Positions 43,661-52,848 of a stretch of DNA of 64,000 nucleotides are shown one piece after another (positions within the stretch are counted from its first letter, which is position 1; every line of letters starts with the position of its first letter). Made by a program: the position numbers and the translations under genes. The DNA is taken from contig PBKU01000001.1 of the NCBI GenBank assembly GCA_002722175.1, positions 1 through 64,000 of the forward strand, in the 5' to 3' direction. Under the pieces are notes generated by a model. It saw only the letters and a program-made list of their open reading frames with translations. It did not search any database and was not told where the DNA came from. The DNA comes from Magnetovibrio sp. (GTDB lineage Bacteria > Pseudomonadota > Alphaproteobacteria > Rhodospirillales > Casp-alpha2).

Positions 43661-44827
43661 GTGAAAGAAGACATCAGGACTTCTCGGCTACTAAAACAAA
43701 TATCAAAAATTGCAAAAAGCCCAGTTCTTGAAGCAAGTGCAATGCCGCCCCAAGTATACCATTCAGAAGATTTTTTTAAGTTGGAAAAGGAACAATTATT
43801 TGCGCGTGATTGGATTTGCGTGGGGCGTGAAGATAATACTCGTGCGCCAGGTGACTTCTTAACATGGAAATTGGGAGACCAGCCTATATTTGCTATACGC
43901 GGGGAAGACAGTACTCTTCGGGCATTCTCCAACGTCTGTCTTCATCGGATGATGCCATTACTTGAAGGCACTGGCAATAGTAAGACTATAGTGTGCCCGT
44001 ATCACGCATGGACATACGGGAATGACGGTTCGCTTCGCAACGCCCCATTAATAGAAAAGAAAGTACAGGCCCACCTAAAGAGAAAGCGCCTTCCAAGGAT
44101 TCGCCTGGAAATATGGAAGGGTTGGATCTATGTAACCCTTAACAAAGATGCTAAATCAGTTGCGTCGCAACTCGAAAAACTAGAGCCCGTAGTATCTCCC
44201 TATCAAATGGAAAACTACGTTTCCGTCGTGCATAGAGACTATACTTGGCAAACAAATTGGAAACTACTTGTTGAAAATTTTATGGAAGGTTATCACCTGC
44301 CAGTTGTCCACAATAAAACTGTTGGCCGCTGGTTCCCCAGCAAAAAAACAAAATTTCCTCGGCAACGATGTAATTCCTTCACCTACCAGACATTTATTAA
44401 AGATGAGACTGCTTTATATGGTGGAGCACATAAAAAAAATAAGAAGCTAAGAGGAATTCAACGTCACACCTCCATTATGCCAACCATTTTCCCAAGTCAT
44501 ATGTATGTTCTTGCTCCGGATCACTTATGGTACTTAACACTGAATCCTATAAATTTAGGAGAAGTCAAAATTCGATTCGGGCTATCACTTGCGCCTGAAG
44601 TCAACCAGAGCCTCAAAAACAATTCAAGTTTTGTATCCGATATGGACGACTTTTTTGAGAAAGTGAATGCTGAAGATAAAAAAATAGTAGAAGCCCTCTT
44701 TGAATCAACTTCATCTCTTTTAGCAGCACCCGGCCCATTGTCATGGTTAGAACGTGAAATTCATGATTTTATAGTGTATCTTTCTAAACGACTTAACCGA
44801 AGAACTTTTGAAGGAAGCAATCAATGA
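43661..44827 (+). CDS. Rieske non-heme iron oxygenase, alpha subunit, with bridging Glu
   Basis: The protein has a Rieske 2Fe-2S domain with Cys93, His95, Cys112 and His115 and a catalytic domain whose iron site lies in ENFMEGYHLPVVH, with His212 and His217. Where ring-hydroxylating dioxygenases have the bridging Asp, it has Glu209. This matches the carnitine monooxygenase CntA (Glu205) and related enzymes for quaternary amines. I place the start at GTG 43661, seven bases after AGAGG, giving 388 residues; ATG 43643 is in frame but lacks a ribosome site. No dedicated ferredoxin-type reductase gene is adjacent. It overlaps DUF1028 by four bases. Confidence 0.85.
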   Translation: MKEDIRTSRLLKQISKIAKSPVLEASAMPPQVYHSEDFFKLEKEQLFARDWICVGREDNTRAPGDFLTWKLGDQPIFAIRGEDSTLRAFSNVCLHRMMPLLEGTGNSKTIVCPYHAWTYGNDGSLRNAPLIEKKVQAHLKRKRLPRIRLEIWKGWIYVTLNKDAKSVASQLEKLEPVVSPYQMENYVSVVHRDYTWQTNWKLLVENFMEGYHLPVVHNKTVGRWFPSKKTKFPRQRCNSFTYQTFIKDETALYGGAHKKNKKLRGIQRHTSIMPTIFPSHMYVLAPDHLWYLTLNPINLGEVKIRFGLSLAPEVNQSLKNNSSFVSDMDDFFEKVNAEDKKIVEALFESTSSLLAAPGPLSWLEREIHDFIVYLSKRLNRRTFEGSNQ

Positions 44828-45504
44828 CTTTTTCACTTGTGGGTCGTTGCGGAAAAACTAACATGCTCGGTGTTGTTATCACCACTTCTTCAATTTGCGT
44901 TGGAAGTCGCTGCCCTTGGGTCCGCTCTAACATTGGGGCTGTCGCAACTCAGAATGTTACATTACCTGCTATTGGCAGCATGGTTCTTGACAAAATCACA
45001 GATGGTTTAACAGCCCAAAAAGCGTTAGACAATGTTCTCAGCCGGTTGACTGATATTGAATACCGGCAAGTCGCTGTAATTGACCGTAAGGGAGAAACAG
45101 CCGGTTTTTCAGGTAAAGAGATGTTAGGTATAAATGCAATAGCTACTGGCAATCAATGTATTGCTGCAGGTAATCTGTTAAAATCGGATCTGCTACCTAG
45201 CGTGATGGTAAAGTCCTTTGAGGAAAACAAAGGGAAACATCTAGCAGAAAGACTTTTAGCCTGTATCGAGGCTGGGCTTTACGAAGGCGGAGGAGAAGTT
45301 GGCAGCGTGCACTCTGCAGCGCTTGTTGTTGCTTATGAACAGAGTTGGCCTCTTATCGATCTCAGATGTGATTGGGACGATGAAAACCCAATAAAAGCCT
45401 TACGCAACCTATGGATGAAATATGCACCGCAAATGGATGACTATGTAACACGTGCACTAGACCCAAAATCAGCACCTTCTTATGGGGTCCCAGGTGATGA
45501 ATAG
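44824..45504 (+). CDS. DUF1028 family protein (Ntn hydrolase-like)
   Basis: The 226-residue protein matches DUF1028: it begins TFSLVGRC and contains GVVITTSSICVGSRCPWVRSNIGAVATQ and AAGNLLKSD. The family is, to my recollection, placed in the Ntn hydrolase clan, and Thr2 would become the nucleophile after Met removal. Its role is undefined, though it often occurs with amino acid and amide catabolism genes. It ends the operon that starts at 41155. Confidence 0.85.
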   Translation: MTFSLVGRCGKTNMLGVVITTSSICVGSRCPWVRSNIGAVATQNVTLPAIGSMVLDKITDGLTAQKALDNVLSRLTDIEYRQVAVIDRKGETAGFSGKEMLGINAIATGNQCIAAGNLLKSDLLPSVMVKSFEENKGKHLAERLLACIEAGLYEGGGEVGSVHSAALVVAYEQSWPLIDLRCDWDDENPIKALRNLWMKYAPQMDDYVTRALDPKSAPSYGVPGDE

Positions 45505-45680
45505 AAAGTACTTACAACTGTAAAAAAATACTGAAAGAATGGTTGGTAGAAATACCTGTAACTGATAGCTATACTGTTCTAATCTTGTAATTATTCGAGG
45601 ATATAAATAATAAACTCACTAAAAATTAAATCTATTTAGTAATCTTAGAATAAACCTAAAAAGCTTTAGAAAGAGTTAGA

Positions 45681-46322
45681 ATGATTTTGTTCAAACCTTA
45701 TCTACCTATATTGCCATCAGAAAAAGAAGCTTTGCCTGGCCGAAGCACACCAATGCAGACTCCTGCTTTAAATTTTGTCACAAAAAATCCCTTAAATCCG
45801 CCTTTCCCAAAACAGCTAGAGCTAGCAGTTTTTGGCATGGGATGCTTTTGGGGTGCAGAAAAAAAATTCTGGTCACTAAGGGGAGTTTATTCAACTGCAG
45901 TGGGTTACTCTGGTGGATTCACTCCTAATCCTACTTACGAAGAAGTTTGTTCAGGAAAAACTGGACATAATGAAGTAGTCCAGGTTGTATTTGACCCCAG
46001 TCTAATAAACTTTGACGAATTATTGAGAGTATTTTGGGAAGAGCATGATCCCACCCAAGGAATGCGTCAAGGAAACGATATTGGCACCCAATATCGCTCT
46101 GAGATCTATACATACTCTGTACCCCAACGTAACTATGCGGAAAAATCAAAATTATCGTATGAAAAAGCTCTAAGAAAAGCCGGTTTTAAAAAAATAACTA
46201 CGACAATTCTTTCTGCTCAGGTATTTTATTATGCAGAAGAATACCACCAGCAATATCTCGCAAAAAATCCATCCGGTTACTGTGGCATTGGAGGAACCGG
46301 GGTGGATCTTCCGGTCCTTTAA
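45681..46322 (+). CDS. msrA: Peptide methionine sulfoxide reductase A
   Basis: MsrA reduces methionine S-sulfoxide in proteins and free Met. The active site [13 protein letters not shown] has its catalytic Cys near residue 56, followed by [24 protein letters not shown]. The resolving cysteine is near the end in GYCGIGGTG. The N-terminal extension of about 40 residues is common. No signal peptide is seen, so it is cytosolic. Confidence 0.94.
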   Translation: MILFKPYLPILPSEKEALPGRSTPMQTPALNFVTKNPLNPPFPKQLELAVFGMGCFWGAEKKFWSLRGVYSTAVGYSGGFTPNPTYEEVCSGKTGHNEVVQVVFDPSLINFDELLRVFWEEHDPTQGMRQGNDIGTQYRSEIYTYSVPQRNYAEKSKLSYEKALRKAGFKKITTTILSAQVFYYAEEYHQQYLAKNPSGYCGIGGTGVDLPVL

Positions 46323-46383
46323 AAAATTACCATGTATCAGTGCAAAACTCTGCCCCATAACTGAAAAAGTTAAAACCAAGGCC

Positions 46384-46412
46384 GGAATTGCTTAAGTGTA
46401 AATTCCTTTTTT
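46384..46412 (+). terminator. Rho-independent terminator of msrA
   Basis: GGAATT pairs with AATTCC around an 11-base loop and is followed at once by TTTTTT. It lies 61 bases after the msrA stop on the plus strand and just before the end of the convergent Sel1-repeat gene. Confidence 0.6.
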
Positions 46413-46423
46413 GATTTTTCAAG

Positions 46424-47911
46424 TTAACTGGTGTTAAGCTTCTCCTTTATTTTTTCGCGAATCTTAATTGCCTTTGGTTCACCTTGCTGAGCGGCTTTGT
46501 CAATCCATTCAAAGGCTTTTCTTAGGTTTCTTTCTACCCCTGCACCCTTAAAGTAAAGTGATCCTATATTATACTGTGCCGACGCCTTTCCCTGTTCTGC
46601 AGCCAACATAAACCATCTCGCTGCCTCCTTTATATCTTTCTCAACACCTTGTCCTAAATATGACATTACGCCTAAATTATATTGAGAACCCGCATGCCCC
46701 ATTTCAGCTGCCTGCCTAAAAAGATTTGCCGCTTTCTCTAGGTCTTTTGGAGTACTTTCTCCCTTAAAATATTTCACCGCCTCAGAGTGGATAGTAGAAG
46801 GAGAAAGCGATGACACCAACCTATCACTCTTACTATTGCCTTTATTTTTAAGCTCTTTTGCGCCCTCCGCTGCTGAATCAGCCTTTGTTTTAGGGATGCT
46901 CTGCTCCGCACTCGAAGCTGGGATGGAAGAGCTTTTATCAGCGTCATTCTTTTTCTCATAACGCGTAAAAGAATCGCTAGGGTCAGATTTTTTGGGTTGG
47001 ACAAAAGTGGAATCCAATTTGTTTGTAATAGAACGAGATATTTTTTTTCTAAGCTGTTCTGCTGGCTGGGCCACTGCAACAGCTTGTGGAGTAGTCCTTT
47101 CACTAGCACCTACACCTGTTGTGCTAATATTGGAAGCATCCTCATCGCTCTTAGTCTTTACTTTAGCCAACTTGTTTTTCGATTGTGTTGGTGGATCAGG
47201 TTTTTTGGGCGAAACAGAAATTTTTGGATTAACACTCACTTTGTTCTTCGAATCTACTAGACTCCCAACGTCTCGGGAAACCGGCGAGTTTCCCGACTCT
47301 CTCTTGCCGGTTTCAAAATCCCCTTCAGTAAGCGGTGGCGCCAAATGCTCTCCTTCAGATACCTTGGCAACTTTTGATGCGCGTGGAGGGGGCGAGGTAT
47401 TTTTTGCTCCCAAAGGCCGATCAGAAATACCCGGGCTTTCAGTCGGAGAAGAAAAAGACGGCGTAATCGTGTTCACTAAGACCTTTTCATTCTTATGCTC
47501 ATCACGACTATTTTTTGAAGTTGGCTTTAAGCTATTAGATCCTTCTTCCTGCAAAGGTTCCTTTTCCTGCTCATCAGCTTCAAGGGGCGGCATATCAATG
47601 ACAATGCTATACCAGGGAACCTCTTCTTTAATGAATTTCAGGTTCTCGAGAATATGGTTATAATTGATTTCATCACTAAAATTCCGAACATAGTTAAAAA
47701 TATTCTTTGCCTGATCTACTGCTTCGGTACTTAAATTATCAGCTAACCACGCTTTTATATCCATTGCAACTAAGGCTAATCGCTCACCGCCCGGCAAAGG
47801 TTCAGCAAATTTTTGAATTTCTTTTTCATTGAAAAGCACCAATGAGACTGGAGCAACAAATAATCCCAACACTGTTAACAAGGCAAACATTCGAATGATT
47901 TTCTTGATCAT
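46424..47911 (-). CDS. Membrane-anchored Sel1-repeat protein
   Basis: The 495-residue protein has one N-terminal membrane anchor (residues 7-28), a long, probably disordered middle rich in Ser, Lys, Pro and Glu (150-360), and about three Sel1/TPR-like repeats at the end (375-485: AAEMGHAGSQYNLGVMSYLGQG and two copies like it). Such proteins usually scaffold envelope or signalling complexes. The antisense strand of the low-complexity middle is open, but that has no coding features. Confidence 0.8.
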   Translation of the reverse strand: MIKKIIRMFALLTVLGLFVAPVSLVLFNEKEIQKFAEPLPGGERLALVAMDIKAWLADNLSTEAVDQAKNIFNYVRNFSDEINYNHILENLKFIKEEVPWYSIVIDMPPLEADEQEKEPLQEEGSNSLKPTSKNSRDEHKNEKVLVNTITPSFSSPTESPGISDRPLGAKNTSPPPRASKVAKVSEGEHLAPPLTEGDFETGKRESGNSPVSRDVGSLVDSKNKVSVNPKISVSPKKPDPPTQSKNKLAKVKTKSDEDASNISTTGVGASERTTPQAVAVAQPAEQLRKKISRSITNKLDSTFVQPKKSDPSDSFTRYEKKNDADKSSSIPASSAEQSIPKTKADSAAEGAKELKNKGNSKSDRLVSSLSPSTIHSEAVKYFKGESTPKDLEKAANLFRQAAEMGHAGSQYNLGVMSYLGQGVEKDIKEAARWFMLAAEQGKASAQYNIGSLYFKGAGVERNLRKAFEWIDKAAQQGEPKAIKIREKIKEKLNTS

Positions 47912-48047
47912 TGCGGCCTCTCTTCTGTCAGCGATCTACGGGTTAACCGTCAATTGTTGTTTCATAGGTATACATCAATAATAAAAAACTTTTCATCTCT
48001 TCTTAATCATGCTCATGTGATGAACTTTTCATCTTCGGAGATCTTAA

Positions 48048-48347
48048 ATGACAAAGCAAATTTCCGCCTCCCATATACTTATTAGCACTGAAAACCTCCC
48101 ACCGGATGAGGCCCAACGTAAAATAAAAAAGTTAAAACAACGTATTTCTCAAGGTGAAACATTTGCACAGGTTGCACGGGAAGCATCTAGTTGTCCTTCC
48201 AGTGCGCGCGGAGGGTCCCTGGGTACTTTTGCAAAGGGACAAATGGTTCCTGAATTTGAGGAAGTTGCCTTTGCCCTCGAACCGGGAGAAATAAGTGAAC
48301 CCGTAAAGACCGAATTCGGCTACCATTTAATATTAAGACAAACATAG
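48048..48347 (+). CDS. Parvulin-type peptidyl-prolyl isomerase
   Basis: This is a single-domain PpiC-like rotamase of 99 residues without a signal peptide. It begins with SASHILISTENLP and contains GGSLGTFAKGQMVPEFEEVAFAL and EFGYHLI, the core parvulin motifs. It should catalyse cis-trans proline isomerisation in the cytosol. Confidence 0.92.
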   Translation: MTKQISASHILISTENLPPDEAQRKIKKLKQRISQGETFAQVAREASSCPSSARGGSLGTFAKGQMVPEFEEVAFALEPGEISEPVKTEFGYHLILRQT

Positions 48348-48436
48348 AGCGACTATCCCTTAAAAAAAATATTAGCTCTTATTCCAACTCGCACTCAACT
48401 AAAATATTAACCATATACATTTCTAAATCGTTAATA

Positions 48437-48775
48437 TTAGAGTGGGGCTGCATCAAGTTGATAATCACCCTTCGGATCTTCTATTTCTAAAACCCAAATA
48501 TCTGGGTCTCGGTTGGCTTGACGGGAGATGTATAAATCAGCATCTAATTCAGCAACAGGATTCTCTCCCGTACTGATCATCCAGCTCCGTTGACCATCAA
48601 TTCCAAAAACTTGCGATAAAACCTGGGCTGTTCCATCCAACTTATTTAGCTTTACTAATATAGCTCCAGCATCAGGGTCACCGCGCACGACAATATAGGC
48701 ACCCCGGCATTGTAAAATGCACAAGCGAACCTGAGCCTTTATCCATAATTCTGATTTAAGTGAAGGCTTGGCCAT
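48437..48775 (-). CDS. DUF1491 family protein
   Basis: The 112-residue protein matches DUF1491, which is mostly alphaproteobacterial: SELWIKAQVRLCILQCRGAYIVVRGDPDAGAILVKL, DADLYISRQANRDPDIWVLEIED. Its function is unknown. An upstream start at 48796 is in frame, but the family begins near ATG 48775. It converges with the parvulin gene. Confidence 0.82.
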   Translation of the reverse strand: MAKPSLKSELWIKAQVRLCILQCRGAYIVVRGDPDAGAILVKLNKLDGTAQVLSQVFGIDGQRSWMISTGENPVAELDADLYISRQANRDPDIWVLEIEDPKGDYQLDAAPL

Positions 48776-48934
48776 AATTAAATCTATATTGTACAATTTT
48801 TCTGTTTGAACAAAGAAAAATCATGCTAATTCCTGGGTATTGCAACTTAGTTTCTAAAAAATAATCAACTTTTTTTGGTTTGTTTATTCAGAATTATTTT
48901 GCTTCTGTGAGAAGCATCCGTGCTCTAAACGTAC

Positions 48935-50623
48935 CTAATTTTCTCTGTCGTTTCTTGAACCATGCGAAATACTAGAAAGCTTAACTGATGGTAGAATTGC
49001 CTCTGGATCAAGCTTAATCTCGATCACTGTAGGTAATTTAGAATCTTGAGCTCTCTCAAATGCTGGGAAAAATTGTTCTGTTTTTTCTACAACCTCGCCA
49101 GAAGCCCCAAAAGACTCTGCAAGAGCAGCAAAACTCGGGTTCACAAGACTTGTTCCTAAAACGCGCCCCGGATACTGGCGTTCTTGATGCATCCTAATTG
49201 TCCCATACATACCATTATTTATGACCAATACAATAATTCTCAAACCGTACTGAACAGCAGTAGCTAATTCTTGGCAGTTCATTAAAAAATCACCATCGCC
49301 CGAAAAAGCTATTACTGTGCGAGACGTTTCTTGCAGCGCAGCAGACACTGCTGCGGGCAGCCCGTATCCCATGCTTCCACTGGTTGGACCTAGAAGAGTT
49401 CCGTATTGGCGGTAGCGATAGAATTGGTTGCACCAAATTGAAAAATTACCTGCGCCATTTGTTATGACAGATTCAGCCGGAAGGTTATCCCTCAACCACG
49501 TGATAATTTCTCCCATTTGCACAGGACCTGGTATTTCAGGTGGAACAGTCCAGGAAATATAGTCTTCGTGCGCTATAGCTGCTATCTCGCGCCAATCTAC
49601 CCCTATGTCCCCTAAACTCCGAAGAGCTAATGCAAATGATTTCATTCCTGCATGTATCATTAGGTCCGCCTGGTACACTCGCCCCAATTCTTCGGCACCG
49701 GGAAAAACATGAATCAACTGCTGAGACGGCTTTGGAATGTCTATTAACGTATATCCTGAAGTCGTCATTTCCCCGAGACGAGCACCGACTACAAGGATTA
49801 GGTCTGCTTCTTTGATTCTCGTTTTGAGTTTTGGGTTAATGCCTATCCCAACATCACCTGCGTACAAAAAATGGTCGTTAGGAAAATGATCCTGACGACG
49901 AAAAGCACACGCTACAGGTAAACCGTTAGATTCAGCAAATGTCCGAAAGTTTTCAGTTGCCTCTTTGTCCCAACCACCACCCCCAATTATTGAAATCGGC
50001 TTTTTCGACTGCCTAAGCATATTTTTAAGAGTGTTCATATTAAAGTCCCCTGGATGGGCTTCGACAAATCTTGCCGGTTCTGCCAGAACAGAATGCGTAC
50101 GATCCTTAAGCATATCCTCAGGCAGTGCTAAAACTACTGGGCCAGGTCGCCCGCACATGGCTGTTTGGAAGGCACGATTAACATATTCCCTGATTCGAGT
50201 AGCATCATCAATTTGGCCGACCCACTTTGCCGTTTGACTAAACATTTGACGATAATCAATTTCCTGAAAAGCCTCGCGTTCACTGTGACTGCGCGCTACT
50301 TGGCCAACCAATAAAATTAATGGAGTTGAATCCTGAAATGCAACGTGTACACCACTCGCTGCATTTGAGGCTCCCGGGCCTCGCGTTACAAAACAAACAC
50401 CTGGCTGACCAGTTAATTTCCCATATGCCTCAGCCATGTAAGTTGCTCCCCCCTCATGGCGACATACAACCAATTGAATCTCAGGTTTGTCGTAAAGTGC
50501 ATCAAGAGCAGGAAGATAGCTCTCGCCTGGAACGCAGAAAATACGCTTTACTTCATTCGCAAAAAGGCAATCTATTAGGATCTGACCACCGCTACGTAAG
50601 GATAATTTATTATTTTTTTTCAT
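48935..50623 (-). CDS. Thiamine-diphosphate enzyme, acetolactate synthase large-subunit-like
   Basis: The 562-residue protein has the three-domain layout of ThDP-dependent enzymes: an N-terminal domain with the catalytic Glu in CRHEGGATYMAEAYG near residue 57, a middle FAD/Rossmann-like domain, and a C-terminal ThDP motif GDGDFLMNCQELATAVQYGLRIIVLVINN near 446-474. No regulatory ilvN-type gene adjoins. It may be a catabolic acetolactate synthase, a benzoylformate- or oxalyl-CoA-type decarboxylase, or a glyoxylate carboligase relative; residues defining these are not conclusive by eye. Confidence 0.85.
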   Translation of the reverse strand: MKKNNKLSLRSGGQILIDCLFANEVKRIFCVPGESYLPALDALYDKPEIQLVVCRHEGGATYMAEAYGKLTGQPGVCFVTRGPGASNAASGVHVAFQDSTPLILLVGQVARSHSEREAFQEIDYRQMFSQTAKWVGQIDDATRIREYVNRAFQTAMCGRPGPVVLALPEDMLKDRTHSVLAEPARFVEAHPGDFNMNTLKNMLRQSKKPISIIGGGGWDKEATENFRTFAESNGLPVACAFRRQDHFPNDHFLYAGDVGIGINPKLKTRIKEADLILVVGARLGEMTTSGYTLIDIPKPSQQLIHVFPGAEELGRVYQADLMIHAGMKSFALALRSLGDIGVDWREIAAIAHEDYISWTVPPEIPGPVQMGEIITWLRDNLPAESVITNGAGNFSIWCNQFYRYRQYGTLLGPTSGSMGYGLPAAVSAALQETSRTVIAFSGDGDFLMNCQELATAVQYGLRIIVLVINNGMYGTIRMHQERQYPGRVLGTSLVNPSFAALAESFGASGEVVEKTEQFFPAFERAQDSKLPTVIEIKLDPEAILPSVKLSSISHGSRNDREN

Positions 50624-50820
50624 AGTTTTTTATGCTAATACTTCACGATCTAGTAAAATGGAAAATTTTAGTTATTACTTGGTTAGGTTCAACATACTAT
50701 ACAGCAATGACTTGGATTAGTGCCTAAAATAGTTATCAATAAAGTTTCTGTCAGTATTAATGTTGTCGAATCGCCTATTCTGGTTATCAATTTTTCCCTA
50801 GCAGCAAAAAATTTGTTCTA

Positions 50821-51009
50821 ATGAAATCAAGTAGCCCCTCTTCCGCCGCAACCCAAAAGAAACCTGGTGCTAAATCAGCGACCACTTCCATAACACTTCG
50901 AAAAACACAAAAAAGAAGCGAGCTCTTATTAAAAAAAACAAAAAAATTAATTGAGGACCATCCAGAAAAAACGCTGGAAGTATTACGAAAATGGCTAAAA
51001 GGTTATTGA
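50821..51009 (+). CDS. Small basic protein of unknown function
   Basis: A 62-residue frame has a Ser/Thr/Lys-rich first half and a helical second half ending DHPEKTLEVLRKWLKGY. That ending resembles the short EVLR-x-WL segments at the C-termini of flagellar M-ring proteins. No clear ribosome site precedes its ATG. It may be a real small gene of unknown role. Confidence 0.45.
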   Translation: MKSSSPSSAATQKKPGAKSATTSITLRKTQKRSELLLKKTKKLIEDHPEKTLEVLRKWLKGY

Positions 51010-51182
51010 TGTAATTATCAATATTTGCCTATTGAAAATTATAGCGTTTCCCCTTCAAAATGAAGTTTAGAAAAAGGGTATCTTTTCATCTTTGCTTCGC
51101 AGTCAAAATTTTTTCCACAATGACGTGAGCTTGGATATTTGGCCATGCAAAACTAAATTCAAATCAAAGGGGAGTAGAAATA

Positions 51183-52373
51183 ATGGGTGATACATATAAT
51201 GGGCCGCTTAAGAGCTTTACAGTTCTAGACCTAACAAGAGTTCGTTCTGGACCGACAGCTGTTCGTCAACTAGCTGATTGGGGTGCTAACGTCATAAAGA
51301 TAGAAGCACCAGAAAATCTTGATAAGGCTAAAGGAATGGGGGGAGCTCGGACAGGTCCCGATTATCAGAACATCCATAGAAATAAACGGAGCATCACTCT
51401 AAATCTCAAAAGCCCTGAAGGGCGCTCGGTTTTTCTTCGATTAGCTAAAGCTGCAGACGTCATTGTTGAAAATTTTCGGCCTAACGTAAAACACCGTCTT
51501 GGAATCCCTTATGACAAACTAAAATCAATTAACAAAAAAATTGTCCTCCTTTCTATCTCCGGGTTTGGTCAAGACGGACCGTATGCTCAGAGACCTGGCT
51601 TTGACCAAGTCGCACAAGGGATGGGGGGGTTAATGTCAATTACAGGCCTGCCAGGCCAAGGGCCCGTCAGGGCTGGAATTCCAATAGCCGATTTAGCAGC
51701 TGGGATGTTTGGCGCAATAGGCGTCCTTATAGCGTTACTTGAACGAGAGCGCTCTGGAGAAGGGCAGTGGGTGCAATCCTCGCTGCTTCACTCAATGATT
51801 TCCATGTTAGATTTCCAGGCGGCCCGTTACACTATGACAGGCGATGTACCTTCTCAAGCTGGAAATGACCATCCAACTTCTATACCTACTGGTGTTTTCC
51901 AGGCCTCTGACGGCTATATAAACATAGCAGCAAGTGGCGAGCAGATCTGGAAAAGACTTTGTGAGGCTCTGGATGATTTAGAGATGTACTCCGATCCAGA
52001 TTTTTCTAGCGGAAAATTGCGCTCACTAAACCGAAATGCCGTTAACTCCAGAATTCAGGCGCACATCCAAAGAAAAACTTGCGAAGAGTGGATTGATCTT
52101 TTGAGTAACGCCGGAATCCCATGCGGTCCAATATACTCAATAGACCAGGTATTTGCTGACGAGCAGGTAAACCATATAGAAATGCGTCACCCCGTTAAAC
52201 ATCCAACACTTGGGCACTTTGACATTATTGCACAAGCAATCAGGATGAATCGATACCAGCCAAGAACTGGAATGCCGACGCCAGATAGGGGGCAGCACAC
52301 AAGAGAGGTTCTCAACGAATTTGGTTTTACAGATGAAGAGGTGGAAAGTCTATATGGCCAAGAAATTATATGA
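51183..52373 (+). CDS. CaiB/BaiF family CoA transferase
   Basis: This is a family III CoA transferase of 396 residues: LDLTRVRSGPTAVRQLADWGANVIKIEAP at the start, NIHRNKRSITLNLKSPEGR near 60, and GFDQVAQGMGGLMSITG near 139, which should hold the catalytic Asp. It moves CoA between carboxylic acids. GGGGAG precedes the ATG. The thioesterase gene begins inside its last 20 bases, so the pair may act on one CoA ester. Confidence 0.88.
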   Translation: MGDTYNGPLKSFTVLDLTRVRSGPTAVRQLADWGANVIKIEAPENLDKAKGMGGARTGPDYQNIHRNKRSITLNLKSPEGRSVFLRLAKAADVIVENFRPNVKHRLGIPYDKLKSINKKIVLLSISGFGQDGPYAQRPGFDQVAQGMGGLMSITGLPGQGPVRAGIPIADLAAGMFGAIGVLIALLERERSGEGQWVQSSLLHSMISMLDFQAARYTMTGDVPSQAGNDHPTSIPTGVFQASDGYINIAASGEQIWKRLCEALDDLEMYSDPDFSSGKLRSLNRNAVNSRIQAHIQRKTCEEWIDLLSNAGIPCGPIYSIDQVFADEQVNHIEMRHPVKHPTLGHFDIIAQAIRMNRYQPRTGMPTPDRGQHTREVLNEFGFTDEEVESLYGQEII

Positions 52374-52848
52374 CTCAAAAAAAAATTCAAAAGAATTTAA
52401 AGACATAAGCATCGATTTAACAAAAAAAGAAAATTTTACGCATTGGACCGATGTGACCCTGCGGTTCTGTGACCAGGACAGTCTAGGGCACATCAATAAC
52501 GTCGCATATGGAGCTTTTGTCGAAGCCGCTAGAACAAGCTTAATTGATGGTATGTTTAGCCAATTCAAGACTAAAAGTATCAATTTTGTCCTAGCCCGTC
52601 TCATAATAAACTTCCGTCAGGAAATGTATTATCCGGGCATAGTTAATATAGGCGCCTTGTTTACTAGAATTGGGTCCAAGTCATTTACCAGTCACTACGG
52701 CCTATTCAACGATAATCTCTGTGTTGCAACAGCTGAAAGCACCAACGTTTTTTTTGACCTATCAACACATGAATCTATCCTGCCACCAAAAGAAATTCGC
52801 GACGCCATCCAATCAGAAATCCAGAAAAATCCCTTTAGCTCTTTTTGA
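52354..52848 (+). CDS. Hotdog-fold acyl-CoA thioesterase
   Basis: This 4HBT-type protein of 164 residues has TLRFCDQDSLGHINNVAYGAFVEAART near residue 35 (Asp as the usual catalytic residue) and a MYYPGIVNIGALFTRIGSKS strand. It hydrolyses a thioester, perhaps with the CoA transferase. ATG 52354 follows AGAGGTGG; an earlier in-frame start at 52321 would lie deeper in the preceding gene. Confidence 0.82.
   Translation: MAKKLYDSKKNSKEFKDISIDLTKKENFTHWTDVTLRFCDQDSLGHINNVAYGAFVEAARTSLIDGMFSQFKTKSINFVLARLIINFRQEMYYPGIVNIGALFTRIGSKSFTSHYGLFNDNLCVATAESTNVFFDLSTHESILPPKEIRDAIQSEIQKNPFSSF

Noticed and set aside
46992-47663. A 223-residue plus-strand frame antisense to the Sel1-repeat gene
   Set aside because: It mirrors the low-complexity Ser/Lys/Pro region of the real gene, has no ribosome site and gives a Ser/Phe-rich translation without domain features.
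48403-48438. Inverted repeat AATATTAAC/GTTAATATT between convergent genes
   Set aside because: The arms are nearly all A and T with a long loop, so the stem is weak; a terminator call is not justified.
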